A DNA stretch of 36,655 nt from an uncultured Clostridia bacterium (GTDB lineage Bacteria > Bacillota > Clostridia > Oscillospirales > Acutalibacteraceae). The stretch is taken from NCBI GenBank assembly GCA_947585965.1, contig CANPXK010000020.1, positions 1-36,655 of the forward strand, in the 5' to 3' direction. This document shows, piece after piece, positions 1-10,168 of the stretch. The translations under genes were made by a program, and so were the position numbers. Under the pieces are notes generated by a model. It was not told where the DNA came from, ran no database searches, and was given only the letters and a program-made list of their open reading frames with translations. The stretch's first letter is position 1, and every line of letters begins with the position of its first letter.

Positions 1-1680
1 TGGAATAACAGTGATTTTAATATTGGCTTCAATGTAAAGTCTGACAGCGAGGGAAACGGAGCAAATTCCGGACTCAGGAGTGTTAAAGCTGTACTGCTTT
101 ATAAGAATGATAAGTCTAACGATGATTCTGGTTGGTCTACTGTTGCCGAAATAACCGATGACGGAAAGAGTATACTAATGACTAAAGGTGATCCTGATTT
201 GGAAGGTATACTTACATTAAACAGGCAGGATGATTATAGAGAATCAGACTTTACTGAAACAAGGGTAACCGCGTGTGACTATACTCTTACGTTCGATTTT
301 AGTGAGAAAGATATTGAGAATCGTATACTTAAATCGGGTGATTATAAGCTTGAAGTATACGCTGAGAACAATGTTCGTAATGCAAAGAATGATGAAAGGT
401 ATGGAGATTATCTCAGTACTACCGAAACAAAAGAAGGCTTCGGACTTGATTTTGACGAGCCGGAAGATAAGTTTGAATTAATTAAGGCTAATGAGGATGA
501 TTGTACTTGCCCTTTGCCCGGCAATGGAACAGTTACGGTTTATGACAGGGAGGTAACACTTAAAGCCACAATTACAGATAAAAATATCAATGGTGATGTA
601 TTGAACGATGGTGAACATTTCGTTTATTCATTAACTAACAGCAATGTTGACGATAATACGGACTACAAATTTGACAAGTGGGAAAAGAATGGAGATACAT
701 ATACTTCGAGTATTACGCTTGAAAAACAAGGTGTTTATAAATTATCTGTATCAACATTAAAAGATACTCTCGGAAATATAAATGAAAAAGTTGAAGATGT
801 TGATTTTGCGGTAGATACAGAGGAACCGAAGATTAACATTAAATACGAAACAACGTGGTTCGATAATCTTCTTGAATTGCTGACATTCGGACTGTATACG
901 AATGAAGAAGTCAGAGTTACAGTTACCGTAAGTGATGAAATTGCAGGTGTTAATAAGGGTACTGTTAAAATTACGAATGGTGCAGAAAATGACATGACAT
1001 CAATATTTACCTGTAATTCTGACAGTAAACCTATGGTATATGTATATACATTGACATTAGGCAAGGACGTTGCGTATAATTTGCAAGTTACGGCAAATGA
1101 TCTGTTACAAAGAAATGACGGAAAGCTGAATTCATCGACAGAATCGAATGTTCCAAAAGAAAAGGAGGTTGCATCAACTGACGATGTTCCGGAAATAAAT
1201 ATTGATGATGTTGCTGAGTGGAATAACAGTGATTTTAATATTGGCTTCAATGTAAAGTCTGACAGCGAGGGAAACGGAGCAAATTCCGGACTCAGAAGTG
1301 TAATGGCTGAACTGCTTTATGTAAACGATGCATCAAAGGTGAAAACAGATGATGATTGGCAAACTGTAGCAGTAATAACTGATGACGGACGGAGTATATC
1401 CCTAAATGAAGAATATAAGAATTTACAAGGTATACTTACATTAAGCAGGCAGGATGATTATAAAGAATCAGACTTTACTGAAACAAAGGTAACCGCGTGT
1501 GACTATACTCTTTCGTTCGATTTTAGTAAGGAAGATATTGAAAATCGTATACTTAAATCGGGTGATTATAAGCTTGAAGTATACGCTGAGAATAATGTTC
1601 GTAATGCAAAGAATGATAAAAGGTATGGAGATTATCTCAGTGCTACCAAAACAAAAGAAGGCTTCGGACTCGACTTTGAT
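1..1680 (+). repeat. Intragenic tandem duplication, period 1218 bp
   Basis: Bases 1-76 recur identically at 1219-1294. The homology continues, with substitutions and a variable stretch around 95-200, to about position 465 (partner about 1683). The period is 1218 bp, exactly 406 codons, so the frame is kept. The encoded blocks share the segments WNNSDFNIGFNVKSDSEG and ILKSGDYKLEVYAENN. A recent expansion of the Ig-like array is the simplest reading; the left copy continues out of the window. Confidence 0.85.
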
Positions 1681-4600
1681 GCACCGGTGATTAATTGGTC
1701 ATATAGCAATAATAACCTGATTTACAGTGAGAAGGTTGATGGAAAAGATACGGACTATTATAATGCGGAACGTGTCCTTACAGTTACGGTTACAGATCAT
1801 AGCCTTACTGCAGATAAAATTAATGAATTTTTGAGTTATAACATTTTTGACGAAGATGGTAATGAAATTAAACTTAATTGGAAAGACACCGATAACGATA
1901 ACGAGTTTGTAGCAACCTATACATTCCTCGATGATCCTAAAGCTGATTCTGATGGTAAATTCTCTGTTGAATTTGACGGTCTTGTTGATAAGCTCGAACA
2001 GCAGGCGGTTAACAGCGGTCTTCAAAAAGAAGAAAACTTCATAATTGATACAACCGCACCTGTAATTTCATGGAAATTTAAAAATAACAATAAACATTCC
2101 GTGGATGGTAAAGACTATTACAATGCTCAGCGTTCAATTGAGGTTACTGTAGTAGAACACAATATTACTCTTGAAGAGATCAGGAATAATGATTATTTTA
2201 CATATCTTATAGAAGATGAACATGGTAGTAGTCATAAGCTTGAATGGTCACAGGAGGGTAATACATTTGTAGGCGTTTGTGACTTTGTTGATAATCCTGA
2301 TGATGAAAATGATGGAGCATATTCGGTTTCATTGGATGCATTCAAGGATAAGGCAACAAACCAAGCAACAAAGTCTGATAATACTGTATTTAATGGATAT
2401 GCGGAGAGCTTCATAATTGATACAACGGCAACGATAATTTCATGGTCGTATGATAATTATGATAAAAATAGTGTTGATGGTATGGACTACTATGATGCCG
2501 AGCGTACCCTGAAGGTTACTGTGACAGAGCATAATTTCTCAGAAACAGATATAAATAAATATTTTGACTACAGTATTAAAAATGAGTCAAAAAATGACAT
2601 TATTCTCAAATGGAACAAGGTATCTGATAATGAGTTTGTGGCAACATATACCTTCAAGGATATTGTAAATAACGGTTCGGATGGTATGTTTGCCATAGAT
2701 TTTATATCACTTACCGACAAGGCTGCAAACAAGGCAATAATGACGGATAACTCAGTATTCAATGAATATAGGGAGAGCTTCATAATTGATACAACCGCAC
2801 CTGTAATTTCGTGGAAGTATGATAATAACAATAAAAAGACGGATGACGGTAAGGACTATTATAATAAAGAACGTACCCTTACGGTTACTGTTGTAGAGCA
2901 CAATATTACTCTTGATGAGATTGAAGCTAACGATTATTTCACATACCTGATTAATGATGAGCATAATGGTAGTCATGAATTCAGCTGGGAGCAAAGTGGT
3001 AATACTTTTGTTGGTAAGTACACTTTCGTTGATGATTCAAAGGATGTAAATGACGGCGAATACTCAGTTGCATTGAATGCGTTTGAGGATAAAGCAGGAA
3101 ATGCGGTTCTGAATAACGGCAGTGATTTTGTGCAATACCGTGAGAGCTTTGTAATAGATACAACTGCACCTGTTATTACATATAATTATGACAATAACAC
3201 TAAGAAAGTAGTTAGTAATAAAAACTATTACAGCAAAAACAGAAAAATAACAGTTACCGTTGACGAACACACCTTTGAAAATCAATCACAGTTCGATGAT
3301 AAGGTTAAGTATACCATTACAGATGAGCATGGCGTATTGCATAATCTCAGTTGGACGAAAAAGGGAAATGTATACACGGCAACGTATACATTTACTGATA
3401 AGGCAAATGATGCTGATGACGGTGCATATGATATAAAGATTTCTTCATTCAAGGATAAGGCAGGCAACAGTGCTGAGCTTAAGAAGAGCAATAACAGCAA
3501 ATCCAAGTTTAACGGATATAGTGAGAGTTTCATTATTGATACTACAAATCCTGTTGTAACAATTAATTACAGAGATCTCAATAGTTACAATGAGTCTTAT
3601 AGAGGATATGACTATTATAGGACAGGTTCTCTTATTGCAGAAATTACTGTTGTCGAGCATAATTTCAATACGATTACAGGTAAAACTGCAGACTACAATG
3701 TTGTTACATACGATACAGTGGATATTAATAATAAATCCTTGAACCATGTCAAGCTTAATAATGCAAATCTGAACTGGACAAAAAACGGGAATACATATAC
3801 TGCTTATGTTAGACTTGATGGAAACATGAGATATAGTGATTTCAGTTACACAGTTATAGATAATTCCGGGCGAAAGGTAGAAAAACTGAACAATAAGACC
3901 AGATTTGTTATAGATGATACGGCACCACGGTCATTGAAAATCAAATATTCTGCTAATCCGTTTACAACAATTCTTGAGAAGTTGACATTTGGCTGCTATC
4001 GTTCAAGTGTTACCGTTACAGTAAGTGCTACAGACGATACCGCAGGTATTCAGAGAATAGAATATTCATATGTAGGACTAAATGGTTCAAGAAGTGGTTC
4101 GGGTGTCTTCAATTTTGAGCAAATGAATCGTGCTCCCTCATATTACGCTGATGGCAGCTTCACAATAGATCCTCAGTTTAAGGGTTATATAGAATTTACT
4201 GTTGTGGATTATAGCGGAAATACTTCTACCTATAGTACTCAAAATCAGAATTACGGACTTGTGGTGGATAATATTAATCCTAATGTTGATAATATAGCTC
4301 CTGTTGTCAAAATAAATCCTTCTGCTACACCCAAAAACGGTATCTTTAACGGAGACGTAAAGATTAATGTCGATGTAACTGATCCCAAAACGAATGGTGT
4401 TGCATCCGGTGTTGACAGGATTGAGTATGTAATTACCAACAAAACTACAGGTGTTACAGAAAATGGTACTATCAATAATACAGATAAAAAATCGAATGTA
4501 TTCTCTCCTTCCTTCATTGTTGACAGCAAAAAATTCAACAGCAACAATGTTGAAATAAATGTTTTCGCATTTGATAATTCCGGAAACAGAGGTAATCGTT

Positions 4601-6402
4601 CAAGAAGTATAAAGATTGATATAACGGCGCCGACCATATCTATAAGATACTTGGGAGGAAATGCACACACTGTTAACGGAACTGATTATTACAACAGTAA
4701 CAGGACAGCAATAATTACCGTTACAGAACGTAATTTTGATCCTGCTGATGTTAAATACTCAATTACAAATACTGATGAGGTTGTACCCGGTATGTCGGAA
4801 TGGACTTCAGATATCAATTCTTCTGATCCTGATATGACAACACATACGGCGAGAATCGTTTATACCGAGGATGGCGATTATACCTTTAATTTTAGCTTTG
4901 AGGATATGGCGGGAAATGCTGCTTCAAGGGTTCAGACGCATAAGTTTACTCTGGATAAGACAATACCGATTATAGGGGTGGCATTTGATAACAATTCATC
5001 CGAAAATGATAATTTTTACGATAAAGAGCGTACAGCTACCATATCAGTAAATGAGCACAACTTTTCTGCTAATGATGTAAGGGTAGACATTTCTGCAACA
5101 GAATCAGATAATGTAACACCGAGTACTGCTCCTAAGGTAAGCGAGTGGACCTCAAACGGCAATCTTCATACTGCTACGGTTAAATTCAGCAATGATGGTA
5201 AGTATGATATTACTGTAAATTATGCTGACCTGGCAGAGAACTCTGCAAGAACCTTTAAGAATGGTGAATTCTATATTGATAAGACGGCACCGACAGTTGA
5301 AATAACCGGAGTAGAGCCTAACAAGGCTTACGGTGGTAATGTTAATTTTGATATCAATATTAATGATATCAACTACGATGCTGACTATTCATACAGTGTG
5401 GAAAGAATAGACGTAAATGCCGATAAAAATGATGCCTCGGATGTATTCAATATTTCAGTTTCAGAGGATGGAAAGTTGATAAGTTCACCTTCATTGGCAG
5501 AAGAAAAAGGCAACGATGGCATATATGTCCTTACTGCTACTGCAAAGGATAAAGCAGGAAATGAATCTACAGAAAAAGTTAAATTTTCTGTCAATCGTTT
5601 CGGCTCAACATATGAGCTTGATGATAATACAAAAAAGCTGTCAGGAAACTGTATCAATAAAGAACAGGATGTAGTTATAAGAGAGATAAATGTTGACCCG
5701 ATCGAAGTTGAAGAAATTTCAATCTTTAGGGGAAACGACACAATAGTGCTCGTTAAGGACTTGGATTATACCGTTGAATTGACAGGAAATGGAAATACAT
5801 GGTATACAGCAGTTTACACTATAAAAGCTGAGGTATTCAGTCAAGAAGGTACTTACAGGGTACAGCTTATATCCAAAGATTCAAGTCTCGGAGTTAAAAA
5901 CAGTAATGTTGATATTGATAAAGCAAGAACTGATAGTGAAGCTAAGCTCTTGGTAGCATTTGTTGTAGATAAGACGTTGCCTCTTGTTACGCTTTCCGGT
6001 ATTGAAAGCAATGTTCTTTACGAAGAGGGCAGAAGAACTCTCCTTATCAATTGTGAGGACTTTAATCTTAAGGATGACAGCCTGCTTGTTAAGATAGGTG
6101 GAAAGGAATATGTTTTTGATAAGTCGAATATTGAGGTAACACCTTCGGGACTTAAGCTTAATATAGACCTTATTTCTGAGGAATATCCGGACTACATTGA
6201 TGTTGAGGTTTCTGTTGTTGATAAGGCAGGAAATATCGGAACTGCAAGCAGAACACATTTTAAGCTTTCTGCAAGTCTGTTAGAGAGATTTTTTGCAAAT
6301 ACCACTCTTGTTATAATAAGTGCATTAATATTACTGGCAATTATTGCTATTATAATATTTATTATTGTAAAAAAGAGGAAATCTGATGCGACAAAATCCT
6401 AA
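1..6402 (+). CDS. Giant Ig-like repeat surface protein, C-terminal membrane anchor (5' partial)
   Basis: The reading frame is open from base 1, so the gene begins upstream of the window; the ATG at 178 is internal. About 2,130 residues are visible. Repeats of roughly 120 residues each carry a linker such as FIIDTTAPVISW, a DYYN-ER tract and a VTV-EHN strand, at least six times between about 2040 and 3930; more divergent units of the same kind follow. This is the pattern of bacterial Ig-like beta-sandwich arrays. The last 40 residues hold one hydrophobic helix (LVIISALILLAIIAIIIFII) followed by KKRK, so the body should be outside the cell and the tail inside; there is no LPXTG motif. It lies directly upstream of the kinase/EssC genes on the same strand, which suggests a surface component of the secretion system, but function is inferred from location only. 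Confidence 0.9.
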   Translation, partial: WNNSDFNIGFNVKSDSEGNGANSGLRSVKAVLLYKNDKSNDDSGWSTVAEITDDGKSILMTKGDPDLEGILTLNRQDDYRESDFTETRVTACDYTLTFDFSEKDIENRILKSGDYKLEVYAENNVRNAKNDERYGDYLSTTETKEGFGLDFDEPEDKFELIKANEDDCTCPLPGNGTVTVYDREVTLKATITDKNINGDVLNDGEHFVYSLTNSNVDDNTDYKFDKWEKNGDTYTSSITLEKQGVYKLSVSTLKDTLGNINEKVEDVDFAVDTEEPKINIKYETTWFDNLLELLTFGLYTNEEVRVTVTVSDEIAGVNKGTVKITNGAENDMTSIFTCNSDSKPMVYVYTLTLGKDVAYNLQVTANDLLQRNDGKLNSSTESNVPKEKEVASTDDVPEINIDDVAEWNNSDFNIGFNVKSDSEGNGANSGLRSVMAELLYVNDASKVKTDDDWQTVAVITDDGRSISLNEEYKNLQGILTLSRQDDYKESDFTETKVTACDYTLSFDFSKEDIENRILKSGDYKLEVYAENNVRNAKNDKRYGDYLSATKTKEGFGLDFDAPVINWSYSNNNLIYSEKVDGKDTDYYNAERVLTVTVTDHSLTADKINEFLSYNIFDEDGNEIKLNWKDTDNDNEFVATYTFLDDPKADSDGKFSVEFDGLVDKLEQQAVNSGLQKEENFIIDTTAPVISWKFKNNNKHSVDGKDYYNAQRSIEVTVVEHNITLEEIRNNDYFTYLIEDEHGSSHKLEWSQEGNTFVGVCDFVDNPDDENDGAYSVSLDAFKDKATNQATKSDNTVFNGYAESFIIDTTATIISWSYDNYDKNSVDGMDYYDAERTLKVTVTEHNFSETDINKYFDYSIKNESKNDIILKWNKVSDNEFVATYTFKDIVNNGSDGMFAIDFISLTDKAANKAIMTDNSVFNEYRESFIIDTTAPVISWKYDNNNKKTDDGKDYYNKERTLTVTVVEHNITLDEIEANDYFTYLINDEHNGSHEFSWEQSGNTFVGKYTFVDDSKDVNDGEYSVALNAFEDKAGNAVLNNGSDFVQYRESFVIDTTAPVITYNYDNNTKKVVSNKNYYSKNRKITVTVDEHTFENQSQFDDKVKYTITDEHGVLHNLSWTKKGNVYTATYTFTDKANDADDGAYDIKISSFKDKAGNSAELKKSNNSKSKFNGYSESFIIDTTNPVVTINYRDLNSYNESYRGYDYYRTGSLIAEITVVEHNFNTITGKTADYNVVTYDTVDINNKSLNHVKLNNANLNWTKNGNTYTAYVRLDGNMRYSDFSYTVIDNSGRKVEKLNNKTRFVIDDTAPRSLKIKYSANPFTTILEKLTFGCYRSSVTVTVSATDDTAGIQRIEYSYVGLNGSRSGSGVFNFEQMNRAPSYYADGSFTIDPQFKGYIEFTVVDYSGNTSTYSTQNQNYGLVVDNINPNVDNIAPVVKINPSATPKNGIFNGDVKINVDVTDPKTNGVASGVDRIEYVITNKTTGVTENGTINNTDKKSNVFSPSFIVDSKKFNSNNVEINVFAFDNSGNRGNRSRSIKIDITAPTISIRYLGGNAHTVNGTDYYNSNRTAIITVTERNFDPADVKYSITNTDEVVPGMSEWTSDINSSDPDMTTHTARIVYTEDGDYTFNFSFEDMAGNAASRVQTHKFTLDKTIPIIGVAFDNNSSENDNFYDKERTATISVNEHNFSANDVRVDISATESDNVTPSTAPKVSEWTSNGNLHTATVKFSNDGKYDITVNYADLAENSARTFKNGEFYIDKTAPTVEITGVEPNKAYGGNVNFDININDINYDADYSYSVERIDVNADKNDASDVFNISVSEDGKLISSPSLAEEKGNDGIYVLTATAKDKAGNESTEKVKFSVNRFGSTYELDDNTKKLSGNCINKEQDVVIREINVDPIEVEEISIFRGNDTIVLVKDLDYTVELTGNGNTWYTAVYTIKAEVFSQEGTYRVQLISKDSSLGVKNSNVDIDKARTDSEAKLLVAFVVDKTLPLVTLSGIESNVLYEEGRRTLLINCEDFNLKDDSLLVKIGGKEYVFDKSNIEVTPSGLKLNIDLISEEYPDYIDVEVSVVDKAGNIGTASRTHFKLSASLLERFFANTTLVIISALILLAIIAIIIFIIVKKRKSDATKS

Positions 6403-6422
6403 GGTCTAATATTTGTTTATTA

Positions 6423-6467
6423 GTGGTAAAGGAACATATTTTCGTGTGAAGATATGTTCCTTATCAC
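6423..6467 (+). terminator. Long hairpin after the Ig-like gene, possible terminator
   Basis: The arms AAGGAACATAT (6429-6439) and ATATGTTCCTT (6452-6462) are perfectly complementary across a 12-nt loop. Allowing one bulged A and a G-U pair, the stem extends to GTG (6423) / CAC (6467). It lies 20 bp after the stop codon of the giant gene. No run of T follows, so a classical intrinsic terminator is not assured; transcript end protection or partial read-through into the kinase gene are alternatives. Confidence 0.5.
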
Positions 6468-6554
6468 AAGTAAACATTAATTGAATGGTAATGGTAGATT
6501 ATATAAAGTCATGGTCATTCAAGTAATGTTTAAAATTTATAATGAGGTGTTGTT

Positions 6555-8417
6555 ATGCTTAAATCGGGAGATATTATAAATAATACATATATGATAGATT
6601 CCGAGATTGGCAGTGGAGCATTAGGAGTTGTTTACAAAGCTGTACATATACGATTGGAGAAATATGTAGTATTAAAAAAAATTAAGTCGGATAAGGTGTC
6701 ATATAGTCAGATAAGAATTGAGGTAGATACATTGAAGCAGTATAAGCATGCGTATCTGCCAAATGTTTATGATTATATGGAATATGAAGGCGATATTTAT
6801 ACCGTGATGGACTATATAGACGGTTGTGATATGAAAAAGCTTAAGGAGAGCGGTTATAGATTTGACCAGCAGGATCTTATTAAATGGCTAAGACAGCTTT
6901 GTTCAGTTCTGAATTACTTACATACAAATAAAATGCCTATAGTACATAGTGATATTAAGCCGGATAATATACTGATCGACAGTGATGGTAATGTTTGTCT
7001 TATAGATTTTAATATTGCCGGAGGTCTTGGAATGACAAGGGAGTATGCATCACCCGAACAATTTGCACTGGTGAGTATGTATTTAGCGGGTGATCAGGAT
7101 GCATACCTGTATTCGATTGACAGCAGGAGCGATATATACAGCTTAGGAGCAACTTTCTATTACCTTATGACATCTGTTACTCCCGACGTTCAGTGGTACG
7201 ATATGCCGCGTCTTACAGATTATAAAGACCTGCCGTATAGTGACACGCTTATGGAAATAGTCGAAAGAATGAAGTGCTATGACATAAATAAACGCTTTCA
7301 ATCTGCACAGGAGGTTTTGGGTGCTCTTGATAATATCAAGCGAAGCGATTTCAGGTATAAAAGGTATATAATTATGCAGGTTATCGCGGCAATTATTTTT
7401 GTTGTTTTATTGGTATTCGGTGTAAGAATGATATTGCATGGTTTTTCTGTATTACATCATGATGAGTTTTATGCCGAATATGAAGAAATCAATCGGTTAT
7501 ACAAAAAAAATGATTATCAGGCAACGATAGACCAAGGATATGATTTACTTAATTCCACAAAGTATCAGGATATTATTACGGATAAGGAAATAGGTGAGAT
7601 ATTTTATATTATGGGAAATTGTGCCTATAATGATGAAGATTATAGTAGTGCCGTTCATTATTTTGGAGAAGCATATAAGTATATTGATGAGTTGGACATA
7701 AAATCAGATTTGTATATAGATTATGCGGTGGCGTTGGCAAAATCGGACAAAATATCGGAAGCTGTCAGCATAGTTGAAGAGGCGGAAAATGCACAGGTAG
7801 AAGGTTCGCAGTTGCTGCTTGCCAAGGCTGAAATATCCTATATGAGTGGAGATTATCAGACGGCATTATCAAATGCGGATGAATGCATACGTAGTTCATC
7901 GGATAATACTAAAAAGGCAAAATGTTGTCTCTTGATAGCTGATATTTGCGACAAAGTTCAAGATTACAGTAAAAGTATCAATTACTACAAGGCAGCACTT
8001 GAATATGCTGAAACTCCAAATACTTATCGGAAGTTGTCTGATGAATATATAAAATATAATAATCAAAAATTTACAACAGATAATGTTCAGTATAATGAAA
8101 ATATAAAATTTTCAGAGCAATATTTACGTGTGGTTTATGAAAAATATGTTCCGAAATATGTTGATTATTTAAACCTCGGCAAGCTTAACAGAACACTCGG
8201 AGATTATGATTTCAGTCTGAAGGTATTGTCTGAGGGACTCAAGGAATATCCGGATGATTGCAGATTATATTTATATTTGGCATTGACATATGAGGCAATG
8301 GGTGATTCTGAAAATGCCAGGGATAATGTTGGTAAATCTATGCAGTTTTATAAGTCTGATGGGGTGAATGATATGGATTATGATGAGCTTATGAGATTGT
8401 ATTCACTATATTATTAG
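6555..8417 (+). CDS. Membrane-spanning Ser/Thr protein kinase with C-terminal TPR region
   Basis: 620 residues. The kinase domain spans about residues 12-265: glycine loop GSGALG (19-24), ATP lysine K41, helix-C glutamate E56, catalytic loop HSDIKPDN (H131, D133, N138), metal-binding D151 in DFN rather than DFG, and an activation-segment EYASPEQF. All catalytic residues are present, so activity is expected. One membrane helix lies at about 272-294, followed by roughly 320 helical residues with TPR-like repeats outside the membrane. The layout kinase fold, single helix, helical tail matches EssB/YukC of type VII systems, where the kinase fold is inactive; this protein may be the functional counterpart, but that is inferred. 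The start follows AGGTG. FHA proteins (phosphothreonine readers) are encoded nearby and are likely partners or substrates. Confidence 0.9.
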   Translation: MLKSGDIINNTYMIDSEIGSGALGVVYKAVHIRLEKYVVLKKIKSDKVSYSQIRIEVDTLKQYKHAYLPNVYDYMEYEGDIYTVMDYIDGCDMKKLKESGYRFDQQDLIKWLRQLCSVLNYLHTNKMPIVHSDIKPDNILIDSDGNVCLIDFNIAGGLGMTREYASPEQFALVSMYLAGDQDAYLYSIDSRSDIYSLGATFYYLMTSVTPDVQWYDMPRLTDYKDLPYSDTLMEIVERMKCYDINKRFQSAQEVLGALDNIKRSDFRYKRYIIMQVIAAIIFVVLLVFGVRMILHGFSVLHHDEFYAEYEEINRLYKKNDYQATIDQGYDLLNSTKYQDIITDKEIGEIFYIMGNCAYNDEDYSSAVHYFGEAYKYIDELDIKSDLYIDYAVALAKSDKISEAVSIVEEAENAQVEGSQLLLAKAEISYMSGDYQTALSNADECIRSSSDNTKKAKCCLLIADICDKVQDYSKSINYYKAALEYAETPNTYRKLSDEYIKYNNQKFTTDNVQYNENIKFSEQYLRVVYEKYVPKYVDYLNLGKLNRTLGDYDFSLKVLSEGLKEYPDDCRLYLYLALTYEAMGDSENARDNVGKSMQFYKSDGVNDMDYDELMRLYSLYY

Positions 8418-8433
8418 CCGGAGGTGAAGTACC

Positions 8434-8565
8434 GTGAGTGGAAACGAGTATATTTATATAGGTGCTGCAATTCTTGTGGCAGATATTGTATTATTTGCAA
8501 TATTTCAGATCGTTATCAGGCATAATATAAAATCCTTTAAGGAGATTTGGAAAAAGTTAGATTAA
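8434..8565 (+). CDS. 43-residue single-helix membrane peptide
   Basis: A GTG start is preceded by a strong GGAGGTGA ribosome site at the right distance, 16 bp after the kinase stop. The product has a short polar N-terminus, one hydrophobic helix (about residues 8-28, IYIGAAILVADIVLFAIF) and a basic tail ending KSFKEIWKKLD. It fills the gap between two genes of the same operon. I recognise no family. Its size and topology fit a small accessory subunit of the membrane complex, which is inferred from position only. Confidence 0.65.
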   Translation: MSGNEYIYIGAAILVADIVLFAIFQIVIRHNIKSFKEIWKKLD

Positions 8566-8594
8566 ATACTATTATAAAATAAATTGGAGGAATT

Positions 8595-10151
8595 ATGGTG
8601 AAAAAAAGGTTAGTTTACATACTTGTGCCGATTTTAGTCGTATGTCTGGGAGCAGTTGCCGTTATTATAACAGTAATGACATTTAATGCTAATAATAAAT
8701 CAGTATTTTCCGAAAAAATTTCGGCTGCTGACAAGTATCTGAGTGAAAATGATTATGAAAATGCAATTATGTACTATAAGGAGGCTATAATGATAGACTC
8801 CAAGAATGTAGATGCATATCTCGGACTTGCCGAAGCTTATTACAACAACAGACAGTATGATAATGCTATAACAACATTGGAGGTTGGATATGAAAGAACA
8901 AACTCCGATCGGATTAAGGAAAGATTGGAATATTATAGAAATCATAGGTCGGATGCAAGTGGAAATGATGCGACAAGTCAGACAAGCGATGAAATGAGTA
9001 CTACAAAGAAGGATGATACATCACTCCGTATAAACGATTCTCTGTTTGATGTAATATCCTCTTATACATACAAACAGTATTATGACAGGTACTCTGTGAG
9101 TGATGAAAATACCACGAGTGACGGTGATGTCAGAAGTAAATTTGGTGGTATAGATCTTGAATTCTATTATAAGAATACTGATGATAGCATAGTAATAGAT
9201 GCAAACACGGGAAAACCGACAGACAGTGCTATTCCCTATAAAATAGTCAGCCCCGGTCTTGATAAGATACTTTCAAATGCTTCTGATGGATTTAATATTG
9301 ACGACATAAGAGGTATTGTCGGGGTTACCGATGCGAGCATAACAATGAACAGTGATATAAGAAAAAATGTAATTCAATTCAACTATAAGGACTGCTTGAT
9401 TTCAATTGAATGTGATGAAAGTGGAAATGTAAGCAGTAATGATGCATGGAATGAAATAATTCCTCCGAAAGATGTTGATAATACCGTGAATCATAAGTTC
9501 ACGGGTAATATTAAGGATGCATCAAATTATAATACCATTGTTGCTGATGTAAACGTTTATGCAAGAGAGGGACTGAATAACAGAACAGGCGATATTGTAG
9601 CTCAAACTGTTTCAAAAAACGGAACATTTAACCTGGACCTTCCAACGGGTGATTATACATTGGAGCTTAACGGTGGCGGATATGTCCGTGATTACTATAA
9701 TATCCATATAGCAACCGAGGCTACGGAAAAGGATCTGATACTTTCTCAAAGTGTATCAAGCGGAACGATGCGTATTGTTCTCACGTGGGGAAGTGTGCCG
9801 AGAGATCTTGACGGTCATCTGATAGGAAGTACATCGACCGGTCAACAGATTCATGTCTATTATGCAGATAAGACGGCACCGGGTAATTCTGCAAATCTTG
9901 ACGTTGATCATATAAGTGGAAACGGTTGTGAGACTATAACTATTAATGATATAAATGGCAGTTATCTGTACACAATAAACAGATTTTCCGGAGATGGCTC
10001 TATTGGGACATCCGGTGCGGTTGTTAAAATTTACACTGCTGACGGACAAGTGACAACAGTCACGCCACCGGCAAATGTTGACCCGATAAACTGGGATGTA
10101 TTCCGGATAGAAAACGGTACTCTCAAGGATATTGACGGAAATATAGAATAA
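8595..10151 (+). CDS. Membrane-anchored TPR protein with YfaP/DUF2135-like C-terminal domain
   Basis: 518 residues. An N-terminal uncleaved signal anchor (about 6-30) is followed by two TPR units (about 37-110), a Ser/Thr/Asp-rich linker, a carboxypeptidase-regulatory-like beta module (about 300-375, with the TGDYTLELNGGGY turn) and a C-terminal domain starting near residue 391. That domain contains IVLTWG, PRDLDGHL and DVDHISG, the signature of the YfaP/DUF2135 family. The bulk should face outward. The start follows TTGGAGGAATT; GTG one codon later is also possible. It sits between the kinase and FHA genes, so it is likely a structural or regulatory part of the secretion locus; no enzymatic residues were recognised. 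Confidence 0.8.
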   Translation: MVKKRLVYILVPILVVCLGAVAVIITVMTFNANNKSVFSEKISAADKYLSENDYENAIMYYKEAIMIDSKNVDAYLGLAEAYYNNRQYDNAITTLEVGYERTNSDRIKERLEYYRNHRSDASGNDATSQTSDEMSTTKKDDTSLRINDSLFDVISSYTYKQYYDRYSVSDENTTSDGDVRSKFGGIDLEFYYKNTDDSIVIDANTGKPTDSAIPYKIVSPGLDKILSNASDGFNIDDIRGIVGVTDASITMNSDIRKNVIQFNYKDCLISIECDESGNVSSNDAWNEIIPPKDVDNTVNHKFTGNIKDASNYNTIVADVNVYAREGLNNRTGDIVAQTVSKNGTFNLDLPTGDYTLELNGGGYVRDYYNIHIATEATEKDLILSQSVSSGTMRIVLTWGSVPRDLDGHLIGSTSTGQQIHVYYADKTAPGNSANLDVDHISGNGCETITINDINGSYLYTINRFSGDGSIGTSGAVVKIYTADGQVTTVTPPANVDPINWDVFRIENGTLKDIDGNIE

Positions 10152-10168
10152 AAGCAGGAGGTGGCAGC

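Noticed and set aside
735-1250. Minus-strand open frame of 171 codons in the Ig-like gene, with several similar ones to 6258
   Set aside because: They are antisense to strongly coding repeat sequence, lack ribosome sites and show no family features.
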